DNA of 64,000 nucleotides, taken from positions 274,246,348 to 274,310,347 of the forward strand of contig OY986435.1 in NCBI GenBank assembly GCA_963920525.1, written 5' to 3'. Position 1 is the stretch's first letter. Each line of letters begins with the position of its first letter. Shown here one piece after another: positions 45,099 to 55,727 of this stretch. This DNA is from Dichetophora obliterata. Its lineage: Eukaryota; Arthropoda; Insecta; Diptera; Sciomyzidae. Made by a program: the position numbers and the translations under genes. The notes under the pieces were generated by a model, which saw only the letters and a program-made list of their open reading frames with translations, had not been told where the DNA came from and did not search any database.

Positions 45099-48000
45099 TT
45101 CGGCCATCTGACTCATCATCCGACTCGGATGAAATATCGTCATCGACGACTGCATACTTCCACAGTTTCATGTAATCGCTGCTTGTTGAAGTGATATTCG
45201 GTCCATCAAATATTGCTGCTTTCTTCACGTCAAAGCGACCGCTTCTTTTTACTTTCGTTATCTCGTAGGGTCCGAGGAACTCACTCGACAATTTCTTTCC
45301 ATTGACGAACTGAGTCCGTTTTATGGCGACCAGATCACCAATGCTGTATCCCAAATCCGGTTTTCGTTTTTTATCAAATGTTTTCTTATACTCTGCTTGC
45401 GCCTTTTCGATTTGTTGTTTTGCATTCACGCGCATTTCGTGGCGTTCTGCATTGAAGTCTTCTACCAATTGCTGCTCGAGTAATTCTGCTATATTTTGTT
45501 GTCGGCAGCTACGCATCTTCACGCCGAACATAATTTCGAACGGCGAAGCTTTTGTTGAACGATGAACGCAGTTATTTATAGCGCGTTGAACATCACCCAC
45601 TTGTTTGTACCACTGCTGAGGACGATCGGCTGACAGCTTGGCGATAATGGCAATAATTGTTCGGTTCACCCTTTCGATCTGACCGTTACCTCTAGGGACA
45701 CCTGTTGTTATCTGAATGTGCTCTATCTGCTCTTCCTTGCAAAATTCCGAGAAAGCATTAGAGGTGAATGCCGACCCCTTGTCGCTGACAATTCTGTCTG
45801 GATTACCGAAAACCATTTGCCATGACTTAAATTTGGCAAGAACTTCGTCAACACCCGTAGATTTTGTTGGATACATCCACACAAACTTGCTAAATCCGTC
45901 TACGACAGCAAAAATATATTTATATTGCTTTGACGTAGCATCCATTGGACCAAGGTGGTCAATATGAAGTGTGCTTAATGGAACGCAGCCTTTGTCAATG
46001 GTGTTTAAAAAGCCTGGCTGCTTTCCAGCTTTTTTGTTGAACAAAATGCATTTAATGCAGTTTTGGATTACTTTGCCAACTTTGTTGTCCAGGTGTGGGA
46101 TGAAAAACGTCTGCTTGATCTGATGTGCGGTTTTTGACACGCCATAATGACCATTGTTATGCGCTTCTGTGATGACTTCTTTTTCCATACGTTTTGGTAC
46201 CACCAACAAATTTTGTCCATCTTTTTCTTTGAATAAAACGTTGCCAATCATTTTGTAGTCTTCGTATGGTTGATTTTTCAAAAGTTCCATAATTATAGCA
46301 ATATGTTCATCCGACAACTGTGCTTTTTTTAGACGGCACATAAGGTCTGATTGCGCATTGCAAACCATTACTGCATGCCTGCTGAGAGCGTCTACGTGCT
46401 TCATTTGAATACCACTACGATGCCTGACTGTGAATGAATAATCCTGCATGTACATAATATATCGAGCAACTACTACGGGAAGATCAGTTTTCGTTGATGT
46501 ATGCTGAAAAGCTGAACAGTCTGTGACCAAGATGAACTCTATACCCAAAAGGTAGTTTCGCCATTTTTTCATTGCAAGATAAGCAGCTCTTGCCTCCAAC
46601 TGATAACTGTGAAGTTTCGATTCTGCATCAGTTGTTTTTTTACTGAAATAGTAAACAGGATGAAAATTCCCGTCAAACTTCTGCATCAGTATCGCTCCGA
46701 ACCCGTATTTTGACGCGTCTGTATGCAGCTCCGTTTCTGCATTTCTTGAATAAATCCGCAAAACTGGATCGCTCGACAAAATTTGTTTCAAATTTTCGAA
46801 AGATGTTCGCTCTGCATCGCCAAAAATGAATCTAACGTCTTTTTTAAGTAAATCCGTCATTGGCCTGGCAATAACTGAATAGCTGTCAATAAATTTTCGA
46901 AAAAATCCTGTCAGACCAAGGAAGGATTGTACGCCTTTTATATGCACAGGTTTCAAAAAATTTTTAATAGCCCTTATTTTGTCTTCACTGGGTCGTACCG
47001 TGCCATTCTCAATTATGAGCCCTAAAAAATCAACGCGCTTCTGCAAAAATTTGCACTTGGACCATTTAATATGTAGTCCAAACAGCGCTGCTACTTCGAG
47101 AACCTTTTTTAATTTTCTCATTCCTTCTTCTTCATCAACGGAAGGGATAATCATATCGTCCATGTAGATTTCCAATACAGATTCACGGACCAATGTGCGA
47201 TAGATGTAATTTATAAATCGAATAAAATTCGCAGGAGAGTTACAAAATCCAAACGGTGCAAAATTAAATTCGAACATACCATCTTTTGTGACGAATGCTG
47301 TATATTTGCGACAGCTCTCTTCTATTGGAACGTGTAAAAATGCATTTTCAACGTCAAGCACACTGAATATACGTGCACCGTCCAGCTGATCAATAACATC
47401 TTCCATATTTGGTACAGGAAAGCGGTCTTTAAAAACAATTTTATTGAGGCGGCGATAATCTATGCAGACTCGTTTAGACATATCTTTTTTATCTGTTAGC
47501 ACGACACGACTGCAAAATTGTGACGTCGATGGCCTAATTATGCCTTTTTCCATCCACTCGGCAACTTTGTCATCTACTATTTTCTGGTGAGCTGGGGGAA
47601 GGCGACTTGGCGAGCAGTAGATAGGTTCTTCTTTTTGTAAAACAATTTTCATCTGCAACGGGCTGACTGCATTTTCATTAGGATGATAAATGTTTCGCAA
47701 AGTTGCAATCCTGGACCTGTATAACTTTGGCGCAACGATATCATCTTCTTCATCAACGATACTAATACTCATTACCTGATGGATTTCACGGTCTGATGCT
47801 ACCACTGGTATCAATGATTGAAATGAATAGCCATTTTCATCTGACGTATATCGAAATTTGCTTATCAAATCAAAACCCAGTATAACATCGTTTTTGATTG
47901 AATAGTCCGGCACAACTATGATTGGATGATAACATTCTATGTCATCGAGCACTATTTTACTGACAAAGCGCCCTATAGGGCTTGTTGAAGCACCACCAAA

Positions 48001-48993
48001 CCCAACAATTCCGATTCTATAATTTTCCATTAAAACATTAGAAAAATTTGTTTTGAAATGTTTTTCCTGTATAAGAGTAACTTCGGCGCCACCATCAATA
48101 AGACACTCAAAATCTTTACCATTCACTGATGCTGTCTTTATCATATTTTGGTTTGCAGCAAAATTTACTCTTTTTACACTTTTATCAGCACTCGGATTTT
48201 TTGCAGTGCAGTTTTTCGAAATATGACCTATATTATTACATTTAAAGCACTTTGGTTCTGCTAAACTGCAATTATTTCTCTGATGTTCAGTTGAACCACA
48301 ATTGAAGCAATGTTCTTTTTTGAAACTTTTATTTTGATTGCTATACACTGTGAATGGTGTACTATATTTTTGTATGCGATCATATATTTCAAACTGTTCT
48401 TTTAACTCGACATAATCGCGCGCGCTGTATAAACCAAATTTCATTTCAGGTTTCCCCTTCACACCGTCGACAATATATTGTATTATTGATTTTTCGTCTA
48501 TGTTTCCGAGTGACCCTATGCGACGCATATGCAATATATATTCATGTACACTTTCGTTTTCTTTTTTATCTCGCTCACGCAATTGTTTATGTACTTCGGC
48601 ACTATTATATTCCCGATGAAATTCCGCAATTATAAGTCTTTTGAGATCTACATAATTGTTCACAGTTACCGACTGCAGAAAGAGATTTGCAGTTTGCTTC
48701 ATTTTGTTTCTCGCAAACACATATTTTTGCGTCTCCGACCATTTGTAGGCAGTCGCATTGCTCTCAAAATTTTCAAACCACACTTCCACTGACCGGTTAG
48801 TTTCTCCATCATAATCTGGTATGGTATTCTCAATATTCGGAGTATTTACGCTTATCTCATTGCCGAATTTAAGTGTAAGCAACTTTATTAAATAACTTAA
48901 TTCAGAATTCTCACTAGATGCAGCAGCGGCTGCATTATTGCTATCATTGTCGTCTTTTTTTGACATATTTTCGAGCAGTAGCACGTCACACAA
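45094..48993 (-). CDS. Gag-pol polyprotein, Ty3/Gypsy retrotransposon
   Basis: 1299 residues, uninterrupted; residue n is at 48993-3(n-1). The first Met gives a short leader; Met 10 (MSKKDDND) is an equally good start. Residues 1-220 are gag-like. Two CCHC zinc knuckles follow at 229-242 and 249-262, for RNA binding. Protease has CLIDGGAEVTLI, Asp 300; Asp-Gly-Gly replaces the commoner Asp-Thr/Ser-Gly. RT spans about 440-660 with YMDD at 610-613. RNase H has ELHTDASKYG, Asp 759. Integrase has a zinc-binding H945/H949...C979/C982 and a catalytic Asp 1012, Asp 1071, Glu 1107 with 35 residues between the last two. It would make particles, copy the RNA and insert the DNA. Gag and pol are fused in one frame, with no frameshift signal. 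The stop codon is inside the 3' LTR. The nested mariner ends about 12 bp before the first Met, which may impair expression. Confidence 0.97.
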   Translation of the reverse strand: MCDVLLLENMSKKDDNDSNNAAAAASSENSELSYLIKLLTLKFGNEISVNTPNIENTIPDYDGETNRSVEVWFENFESNATAYKWSETQKYVFARNKMKQTANLFLQSVTVNNYVDLKRLIIAEFHREYNSAEVHKQLRERDKKENESVHEYILHMRRIGSLGNIDEKSIIQYIVDGVKGKPEMKFGLYSARDYVELKEQFEIYDRIQKYSTPFTVYSNQNKSFKKEHCFNCGSTEHQRNNCSLAEPKCFKCNNIGHISKNCTAKNPSADKSVKRVNFAANQNMIKTASVNGKDFECLIDGGAEVTLIQEKHFKTNFSNVLMENYRIGIVGFGGASTSPIGRFVSKIVLDDIECYHPIIVVPDYSIKNDVILGFDLISKFRYTSDENGYSFQSLIPVVASDREIHQVMSISIVDEEDDIVAPKLYRSRIATLRNIYHPNENAVSPLQMKIVLQKEEPIYCSPSRLPPAHQKIVDDKVAEWMEKGIIRPSTSQFCSRVVLTDKKDMSKRVCIDYRRLNKIVFKDRFPVPNMEDVIDQLDGARIFSVLDVENAFLHVPIEESCRKYTAFVTKDGMFEFNFAPFGFCNSPANFIRFINYIYRTLVRESVLEIYMDDMIIPSVDEEEGMRKLKKVLEVAALFGLHIKWSKCKFLQKRVDFLGLIIENGTVRPSEDKIRAIKNFLKPVHIKGVQSFLGLTGFFRKFIDSYSVIARPMTDLLKKDVRFIFGDAERTSFENLKQILSSDPVLRIYSRNAETELHTDASKYGFGAILMQKFDGNFHPVYYFSKKTTDAESKLHSYQLEARAAYLAMKKWRNYLLGIEFILVTDCSAFQHTSTKTDLPVVVARYIMYMQDYSFTVRHRSGIQMKHVDALSRHAVMVCNAQSDLMCRLKKAQLSDEHIAIIMELLKNQPYEDYKMIGNVLFKEKDGQNLLVVPKRMEKEVITEAHNNGHYGVSKTAHQIKQTFFIPHLDNKVGKVIQNCIKCILFNKKAGKQPGFLNTIDKGCVPLSTLHIDHLGPMDATSKQYKYIFAVVDGFSKFVWMYPTKSTGVDEVLAKFKSWQMVFGNPDRIVSDKGSAFTSNAFSEFCKEEQIEHIQITTGVPRGNGQIERVNRTIIAIIAKLSADRPQQWYKQVGDVQRAINNCVHRSTKASPFEIMFGVKMRSCRQQNIAELLEQQLVEDFNAERHEMRVNAKQQIEKAQAEYKKTFDKKRKPDLGYSIGDLVAIKRTQFVNGKKLSSEFLGPYEITKVKRSGRFDVKKAAIFDGPNITSTSSDYMKLWKYAVVDDDISSESDDESDGRM

Positions 48994-49004
48994 TTGAGTT
49001 AGTA

Positions 49005-50290
49005 TTGGGGGTTGGAATTAATTTTAAAGGTTTTTTTTCGGTTTTTGAGCATTTATTTAGAAACAACGGTACAATGTATATTATTCAAAGTATTGTCCAT
49101 CGTTAGCTACAACATTTTCCCATCTTTCTGGCAGCATATGGATTCCGCGCCGGAAGAACGATTCGTCTTTTGAGGCAATCCACGAATCGACCCATTTTTT
49201 GGTATCCTCGTAAGAAGTGAAGCGCTGCTCAGCCAAGCCATGCGTCATCGATCTGAATAGGTGGTAGTCGGAAGGGGCTATGTCTGGGCTATAAGGCGGG
49301 TGGGGTAGCACATCCCAATTCAGCGCCTCCAACGTTTCCTTGACGGTTCTTGCAGCAGTGGCCGTGCGTTGTCATGTTGAAAAACCACTTTGTCGTGTCT
49401 TTTGGCATATTCCGGCCGTTTAACCTTTAATGCTCGGCTCAATTGCATCAATTGTTGTTGGTAGCGTTCCCAGGTGATGGTTTCGTTAGGTTTTAGCAGC
49501 TCATAGTACACGACACCCTTCTGATCCCACCAAATACACAGCATAAGCTTGGCGCCATGAATATTCGGCTTGGCCCTCGATGTTGATGCATGGCCGGGTG
49601 GTCCCCACGATTTTTTTCGCTTAGGATTATCGTAATGGATTCACTTTTCATCGCCAGTGACAATACGATGCAAAAAACTCTTCCTTTTATGCCGTTGAAG
49701 CAGTTGTTCGCACATGCAAAATCGCCGTTCAACGTCTCTCGGCTTCAACTGGTACGGCACCCAATTTCCTTGCTTTTGAATCATTCCCATGGCCTTCAAG
49801 CGTTTGCCGACCATTGATAAGTCGACTCCCAATGATTCTGACAATTCTTGAAGGGTTTGACATGGGTCTTCATCGAGCAAAGCCTCCAATTCCTCATCTT
49901 CAAACTTTTTCGGCTGGCCCGGACGCTCTTTGTCTTCCGTATCAAAATCACCACTTTTAAACCGACGGAACCAGTACTCACAAGTAGAAATCGATGGAGC
50001 ATAGTCCCCGTAAGCCTCAGTAAGCGTGCGTTGTGCTTCAACCGCTTTTTTCTTCAAATGGAAGCACAAAAGTAAACCTTCCCGCAAATTGCGTTTTGTT
50101 GGAACGAAAGTCGACATGTTCACAGAGAAAAAAATATATGTTGTTTACACTTCAGTGGAATGACACATACTAAAAAATGAAGCTTAGACAATGTGCTTTG
50201 AAATGAATATAGTCACAGGTGTGCTCGATGCGATCGATTGATAGTTACGCCATCTCTTAGAAAACCTTTAAAACTAATTCCAACCCCCAA
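49005..50290 (-). mobile_element. Mariner element, copy 2, inside Gypsy leader
   Basis: TIRs TTGGGGGTTGGAATTAATTT and complement at the right end, TA at 49003-49004 and 50291-50292, length 1286 bp. It lies between the Gypsy primer-binding site and the gag-pol start, in the same orientation. It is almost identical to copy 1 by eye across the whole length. Confidence 0.95.
49081..50117 (-). pseudogene. Mariner transposase, copy 2, stop in TGDEKW
   Basis: The N-terminus is intact from an ATG at 50115-50117 (a second ATG in frame lies at 50121-50123) and includes the four bases missing in copy 1. At 49641-49643 TGG has become TGA, ending the protein after TGDEK, at the first catalytic Asp. A one-base deletion near 49351-49357 also shifts the frame before the third Asp. 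The rest keeps QHDNARP and YSPDIAPSDYHLF. It cannot make a full transposase; its insertion into a young retrotransposon implies enzyme from elsewhere, unless it travelled inside the retrotransposon. Confidence 0.9.
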
Positions 50291-50617
50291 TAGTTCCGCT
50301 TGTTTGTTTGATCTCACAACTTGGTTTTTTTCACACAATTTTTTTGTAAGCTTTTCTACTGACCACTGTTCGAAAGAGTTTTTTAATGCTCTTAATTTTG
50401 ACCGTGTAACTATTTGTCTCTTTATAACGCGACCGCTTTTCACCCGATTTGACATATGTGCTCTTTTCGACTTCTGTTCAACTTTATTAATTTATTTTTT
50501 TTTTTTTTTTTTCAACTTACAACTGTTTTCAACTTAAGTCTTTTAGCACTGTATTCCGTTAAACTACACTTTTTTTTCTCATGCACAACACATTCTTTTT
50601 GTTTTTGTTTTTTAAGG

Positions 50618-50633
50618 CCCGGTTGAGCCCCCA
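50618..50633 (-). other. Primer-binding site, tRNA-Pro-like
   Basis: Two bases inside the 5' LTR the minus strand reads TGGGGGCTCAACCGGG. This differs at two positions from the TGGGGGCTCGTCCGGG site used by tRNA-Pro-primed retroelements. A fly tRNA ending in CCCGGTTGAGCCCCCA would be a better match; not checked. Confidence 0.7.
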
Positions 50634-50635
50634 AA

Positions 50636-50864
50636 TGTAGGATTAAGCCTTGGATTAGCAAACAATGTCTTTAGTTTAAATTCAATTTCGATTAGTTTAT
50701 TGAGATTAAATGAAGTATATAAAGTAAGTTAAGTATATAAAAAGGATAATATTCTTCTTCGAAAGCGTGAGTGTCTATTTCTTCGACTACCGAACGAACA
50801 ACCGTCTGCCAAGACTGCAACTACTGGACTACTTACTCTCGATCACAGGGTTACCAACACTACA
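50636..50864 (-). repeat. 5' LTR
   Basis: Same 229 bp sequence as the LTR at 44870-45098, with no difference seen by eye. It holds the element's promoter. Confidence 0.95.
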
Positions 50865-51299
50865 TATATTACAAGTTTATATATATTTAACAATGATATT
50901 TCATTTAATTATATTTACTTTAGGCTTTCACTAATGTGAATTTATGTATATATTTTTCAAAAAAATAAAATAATATATCTCTTTGATTTATAGAAATTTA
51001 AAATTTTAATACTTTTGAAGTCATCTTCAGTAAGTGAAATATTAATTAGTTTTCAATTGACTTATTTTAAAGTCATTAAAATAATAGTTTAAATGTAACT
51101 TATTTAACAAGTGGTGTAAAATAAATGCAGTTTGATTTATTTAAAAGTAGTTTAAAAAAAGAATTTGAATTCAACTAATTTAACAAGTAGTTGAAAACAT
51201 ATGCAGACATAGTTCGTTCTATGGAAAGAAGTCAGAAGTCAACTAGTTGTGGTTGACAAAAAACTTCTGCAACTACTTTTCAATTAGTTGATTTTCCTA

Positions 51300-52540
51300 C
51301 AGGGTTATAATCCTGATCTAGCGTATTTTGATAATGTAAACAATGCACACAAATTTTCTTTAGAACATACATACTTTACCTTAGACGATATTTTTAAGTA
51401 TATTGAGTCAATGAATAAAATTTTAGCGCTAGACCATATGGAATTCCTGCCGCACTGTTAAAACAATGGGGCTCTATTTTGTGTCAACCACTTTCTTTAC
51501 TTCTTAATAAATCAATAAATGCAAGCAATTTTCCTCTTTTTTTTAAGAAATTATTTATTAGACTTAGTACAAACAAGATTGTAGGAATAACGTCATAAAT
51601 TAAAGGCCTGTGAAAGAGTGAAAGTTTACTGTGGGCAAGTCAAAACAACTCATCAGCATGGTTTTGTTACTGGCAGTTCAGCTGTACCTAATCTCCTCGA
51701 TTTCACTATATTCTGCTTGGAATCTATTGATTCTGGTAGCCAGGTCGATTGTATTTATACTGACTTTAGCAAAGCTTTTTAATAATTACCACGTAATAAA
51801 ATTTAATTTAAACTAAAATAAACGATATTTCCACAATATTTTGTAAGCTGTAGCAAATCGTATTTGATGGAGCGATCTAATCAAATACGGTTCCGAGGAA
51901 TGTTGCCTTCTGAATTTGTTGCAGAACCGGGTGTTGCTTAAGGAAGCTACCTGGGCCCACTTCTGTTTATTTGGCAATTAATGATGTTAATCACATCATT
52001 AAACACTCTCATTTGCTTATTTATGCAGATGATATGAAAATATACAGAACAATTAGTTCTGAAGGCAATTCAGACCTGCTCAAGTCAGGCTTAAAAGCGT
52101 ATCTTTTATGCTTGATTTTATAAAACGCTGGGTCAAAGACTTTGATAGCTTCATAAAAACTACAATGCTGTATTATTCAATTGTGCGTTCTCACTTGGAG
52201 TACGCAAGTCAAGTATGATCCCCATATTACAATGTGCATGTTGATCGAATAGAAAGAATACAAAAAAGTTTTGTTCGGTTCGCTCTGAGAGGCTTGAGTA
52301 AAACTGATTCTTTAAGCCTAACTCCATATGAGGATCATTTTAAATTATTTAAAATGCAATCTTGAAGTGAGAGAAGTCTTCTTACACTAACTCATAACGG
52401 GTGCATTCGATTCTGCAGAACTTCTTTCCCTTTTAAATTTTAACACTAATCGCCGAATGAGTACTTTTGTTAACAACTATAGCGTATTTTATGTTAACTT
52501 GTCGAAAGATCAACTTGAAAGTAGACTAAAAACCATTATG
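51300..52540 (+). pseudogene. Decayed Jockey/CR1-like LINE RT
   Basis: Fragments in mixed frames on the + strand: HGFVTGSSAVPNLLDF (about 51655), DCIYTDFSKAF (about 51745), GSYLGPLLF-like sequence (about 51940), LIYADDMKIY with the catalytic ADD box (about 52017) and RIERIQKSFVRFALRGL (about 52245). Many stops and shifts; no endonuclease seen. No tail or target duplication was located. The left edge abuts AT-rich DNA with CAACTAGTTG words. Confidence 0.7.
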
Positions 52541-55500
52541 TTATTGCATCTATGTACATTTATGCATGGTTAGTTGTAACGTCTTGTAATGTCCTTGAGG
52601 CCAACTCCTTTTTTGGTGGATACATTTTTCCAACATTGCCTTGTCTTGAGCCACTTTTTTAAATGGCGTTGAATTTTTTTACAATTGCTATTTTAAGAAG
52701 TGATTTTAAATGAGAAAATGTTGTGAAAAAGCGACAAAGCCAAATCTTTTGAGTTTTACTACTTTTCGCATCTTGCATACATATTATGCAACATCAATGC
52801 TGGGTATTACTTTATATGAATGTTTGATGCCAGTGAAGCAATATAATCCAAGTTTAATAAACATAATTCATCAGAACTGTCATTTGTGATATTTAAGGTC
52901 GTGTCTCACAACTTCCCACAGATTTTTACAGTTTCAAAATTACAATTCAAAAACAATTCAAAAAGTTTTTTACAATTTCAAAAACAATTCCAAAACTGTC
53001 CAAATTCAACAAAGTTCCATTAGAGGTAGAATTCTTTCAACATAATTCAATTAAAAAAATTATGTATAGAATGCTTCAACTAAAAAGTATTCATTTTTGA
53101 GAAATAGCCTAAAAACAAAACTCGTATCACAACTCCGTAGCACCTTTCCCTACCCTACACTTTCTTCTACATAACTTAGTTTTAAAAAATTTATCTCTTT
53201 AAATTTTTCTTTTTTAGGCCACTTTTAATTTATTTATCCCAGAACTTTTAAGACGATTTTGATTTATGACAAGATAAGTAAGTCAATGAACTATATTTGT
53301 AAGATTTTAGTATAAAAATCTAAAGTTTTAAGGGGTGATTAAACTTTCATCAGATATTTTTTGCTTCACCTGATTGTAACTTTTCCGATGTTTCGATTTA
53401 AACGCAACTGCCAGGTGATGATGTGCGACTGACATGCATCCGAGTGCAGGCGTGCATTCATGGGAGTTTGAGTGTCGGTGTGAGTATTAGTGAATGCATG
53501 TTAACCAAGATTGTGTTCTTGTAATCTTGTAAAGATACGGTTGTATTAGGTCAAATACGGTTGTATTAGGTCAAATTGCAGCAACATGCATTTCCTTGCT
53601 TCAGCTATATACACAATGATATCCGAACATTTTCTGGCATCCCAATACAAAGTATGCCAGAGGACAACAACAGTTAATATCAAAAAAGAAAAGACAACAA
53701 AAAATTCAACAACAATTTGAGCCATGCCGTTAAGGCCCAGAGCTGCAACTGCATTTTGTTGCACCTTCAAACTAATGAAGTCTAAACATTTTTAGCATAT
53801 TACTGGACTCTAAAATACCGTAAATTCTAGCAACTCTCATCAACCAATGAACAAGGAGCGTCAAGCCTGCGTGTAGTTTTGCCAGCATGTGCATAAGCAG
53901 TGAACGTGTGTGTTTCTATGGCCCACTGTGTGTTGTATTGGTTCCTTTAAAAATGAAATGGATTTGGGAAGGTGATCATTGTGTGAACGGAAGTGCAGCA
54001 GTTGACAGGCAACCACAACCAGTTGAAATCACAAAACGAAAAAGTCACTCGTCCATCATCGTATCGTCGACAGACAAAATGACGAGTATTCCAGCAATGC
54101 AAATGTGAGTATGCAAACAATTCCTAAGTGTGTATGTGTGGCATGTATGCAAATGTTTGCAGAAAAGTATGCGAGAGAATGTGCGTGTGTGAGTGTCTCT
54201 GTGTGGAATTAACTTCATCAAATTCACTGCAGTGACCAACTTTCACATTACTAACCTGGGTCAGAGTTGTTCACGTGAATGCAACACCAACCAGTCAGTC
54301 GTCAGGACAAAAGTTAATTTTAGTCATTAACTCTTGAAAAACTAGCCCACATTCTTACACACTTTTGCAAATACTCATGTATGTTTGTAATGCACACAAC
54401 AGAAGTGTGTATTGTGTGTGAGTGGGTTGTTATTGTGTTGCTGCAACTGTTGTTACTTCTTCTTAGCTGGTGTTTGCACAGCTGCTTGTTTGTCTGTTTG
54501 TTGGTATGTCGTTTGCTGTAAATGAGTTGTGTGTTGAATGTTTGTCAATTTTTATAAAAAAAAAACCAAAACTTTGCAACATTTGATGAGCTCTCTTAAT
54601 CAACTTCATCACCACGCACTTTGCTTATATAAAATTTATTATTTGCTGCAAAATTAGTTGAGAAAACAAATCAAAAGCAGAGTGAAACAAATAAACGTTG
54701 CCAACTTGTCAAATTATTTCCATTGAAATTTTAAATAATTGCTGTCATGATGATATACAAAGAGCAACCAACATGTTATCAACAACAGCCGATGTAACTT
54801 GTTCTTAAATTCCAAAGAGCCACAAAATAGCATCATATGAGACAGGTGTTGAAATAATCATCTGTTTAAGTTGTTAAATATTTAAATAAGTTGGAAGTGA
54901 GTAAAGTTTCGTGTAAAAATATGCATGATCTGAGTACAACATAATTAGCAGTAACACAATTTTAGATTTCTTTGTCCTTAATCTGAAAATTTTGTTATTG
55001 TAATAAATATAGTAAAATAGTGATAATGTACTCGCTGAAAAATAATAGGTGTAATTAAAACAACGTGTTTTCGGCTCAGTTGAAGTAACAAAAGGAAAAA
55101 AAAGCTTTATTTTATTTTACAGTTTATAAAAGTGGCAGTGTTGCATAAATATTTTAATACTTCTTTACATTAAACTCAATACTTTTTAACAATAGGTTTT
55201 CCCAAACATAATTTGCAGGAGGAATGATATATTTCTGTATGTTTCTAGGAACAAAATAATTATAATCGATTCCACATATAGTATTTTAATTAAATAATGC
55301 TCTTTTCTCATATATGATGGTTACATCTTTACATTATTTTATTGGGCTTGTTGACTCCTTAACGCTTAATTTTTGCTAACAACCACTTGTTGCAAAAACA
55401 TCATTTGGTTGCAGTCAATTAATAACTTTCAAAAGTTCAATTGCGAATAAAATCATATGTTTGCTGATGATTAAAAAATTTTAACTTAGAAACATATTTT

Positions 55501-55716
55501 AGCTAGAGACATTCCAAAAGTGTTTCGCTGTGATTACAAAAAGTTTCGGTAAAATTATTTATTGGTTTTAAGCAAATAAAATATGTTTAGAGATAGGTTT
55601 TTCTTGGATTTTATTATGTTTGACAAGTAACCATATAATGTTTTTCTGAGAATGCAAGAATTTTGATTAGTACACAAAATTTAGTAGAAGAAAACATAAT
55701 ATGGTTGCAGTCAAAC
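52541..55716. other. Low-complexity non-coding DNA
   Basis: TG-rich and triplet-rich stretches (53400-54600) resemble fly intergenic or intronic DNA. A 73-residue frame at 53887-54108 and one at 53546-53770 are unrecognised. No element ends or RNA genes were found. Confidence 0.45.
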
Positions 55717-55727
55717 ATAATATTTTT

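Larger units (their letters stand above)
44870..50864 (-). mobile_element. Complete Ty3/Gypsy LTR retrotransposon
   Basis: Identical 229 bp LTRs (TGTAGG...ACTACA) at 44870-45098 and 50636-50864 enclose one long gag-pol frame on the minus strand. TATA flanks both sides (44866-44869 and 50865-50868), a 4 bp target duplication. A primer-binding site lies next to the 5' LTR. A mariner occupies 49005-50290; without it the element is about 4.7 kb. There is no env frame. Identical LTRs imply a very recent insertion. Protease, RT, RNase H and integrase are all present; lineage looks mdg3/micropia-like (inference from motif style). Confidence 0.97.

Noticed and set aside
44870..50864. Endogenous retrovirus with envelope gene
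   Set aside because: No env frame follows pol; the frame ends in the 3' LTR, so it is a retrotransposon without envelope.
53887..54108. 73-residue frame in TG-rich DNA
   Set aside because: No domain, splice context or homology that I recognise.
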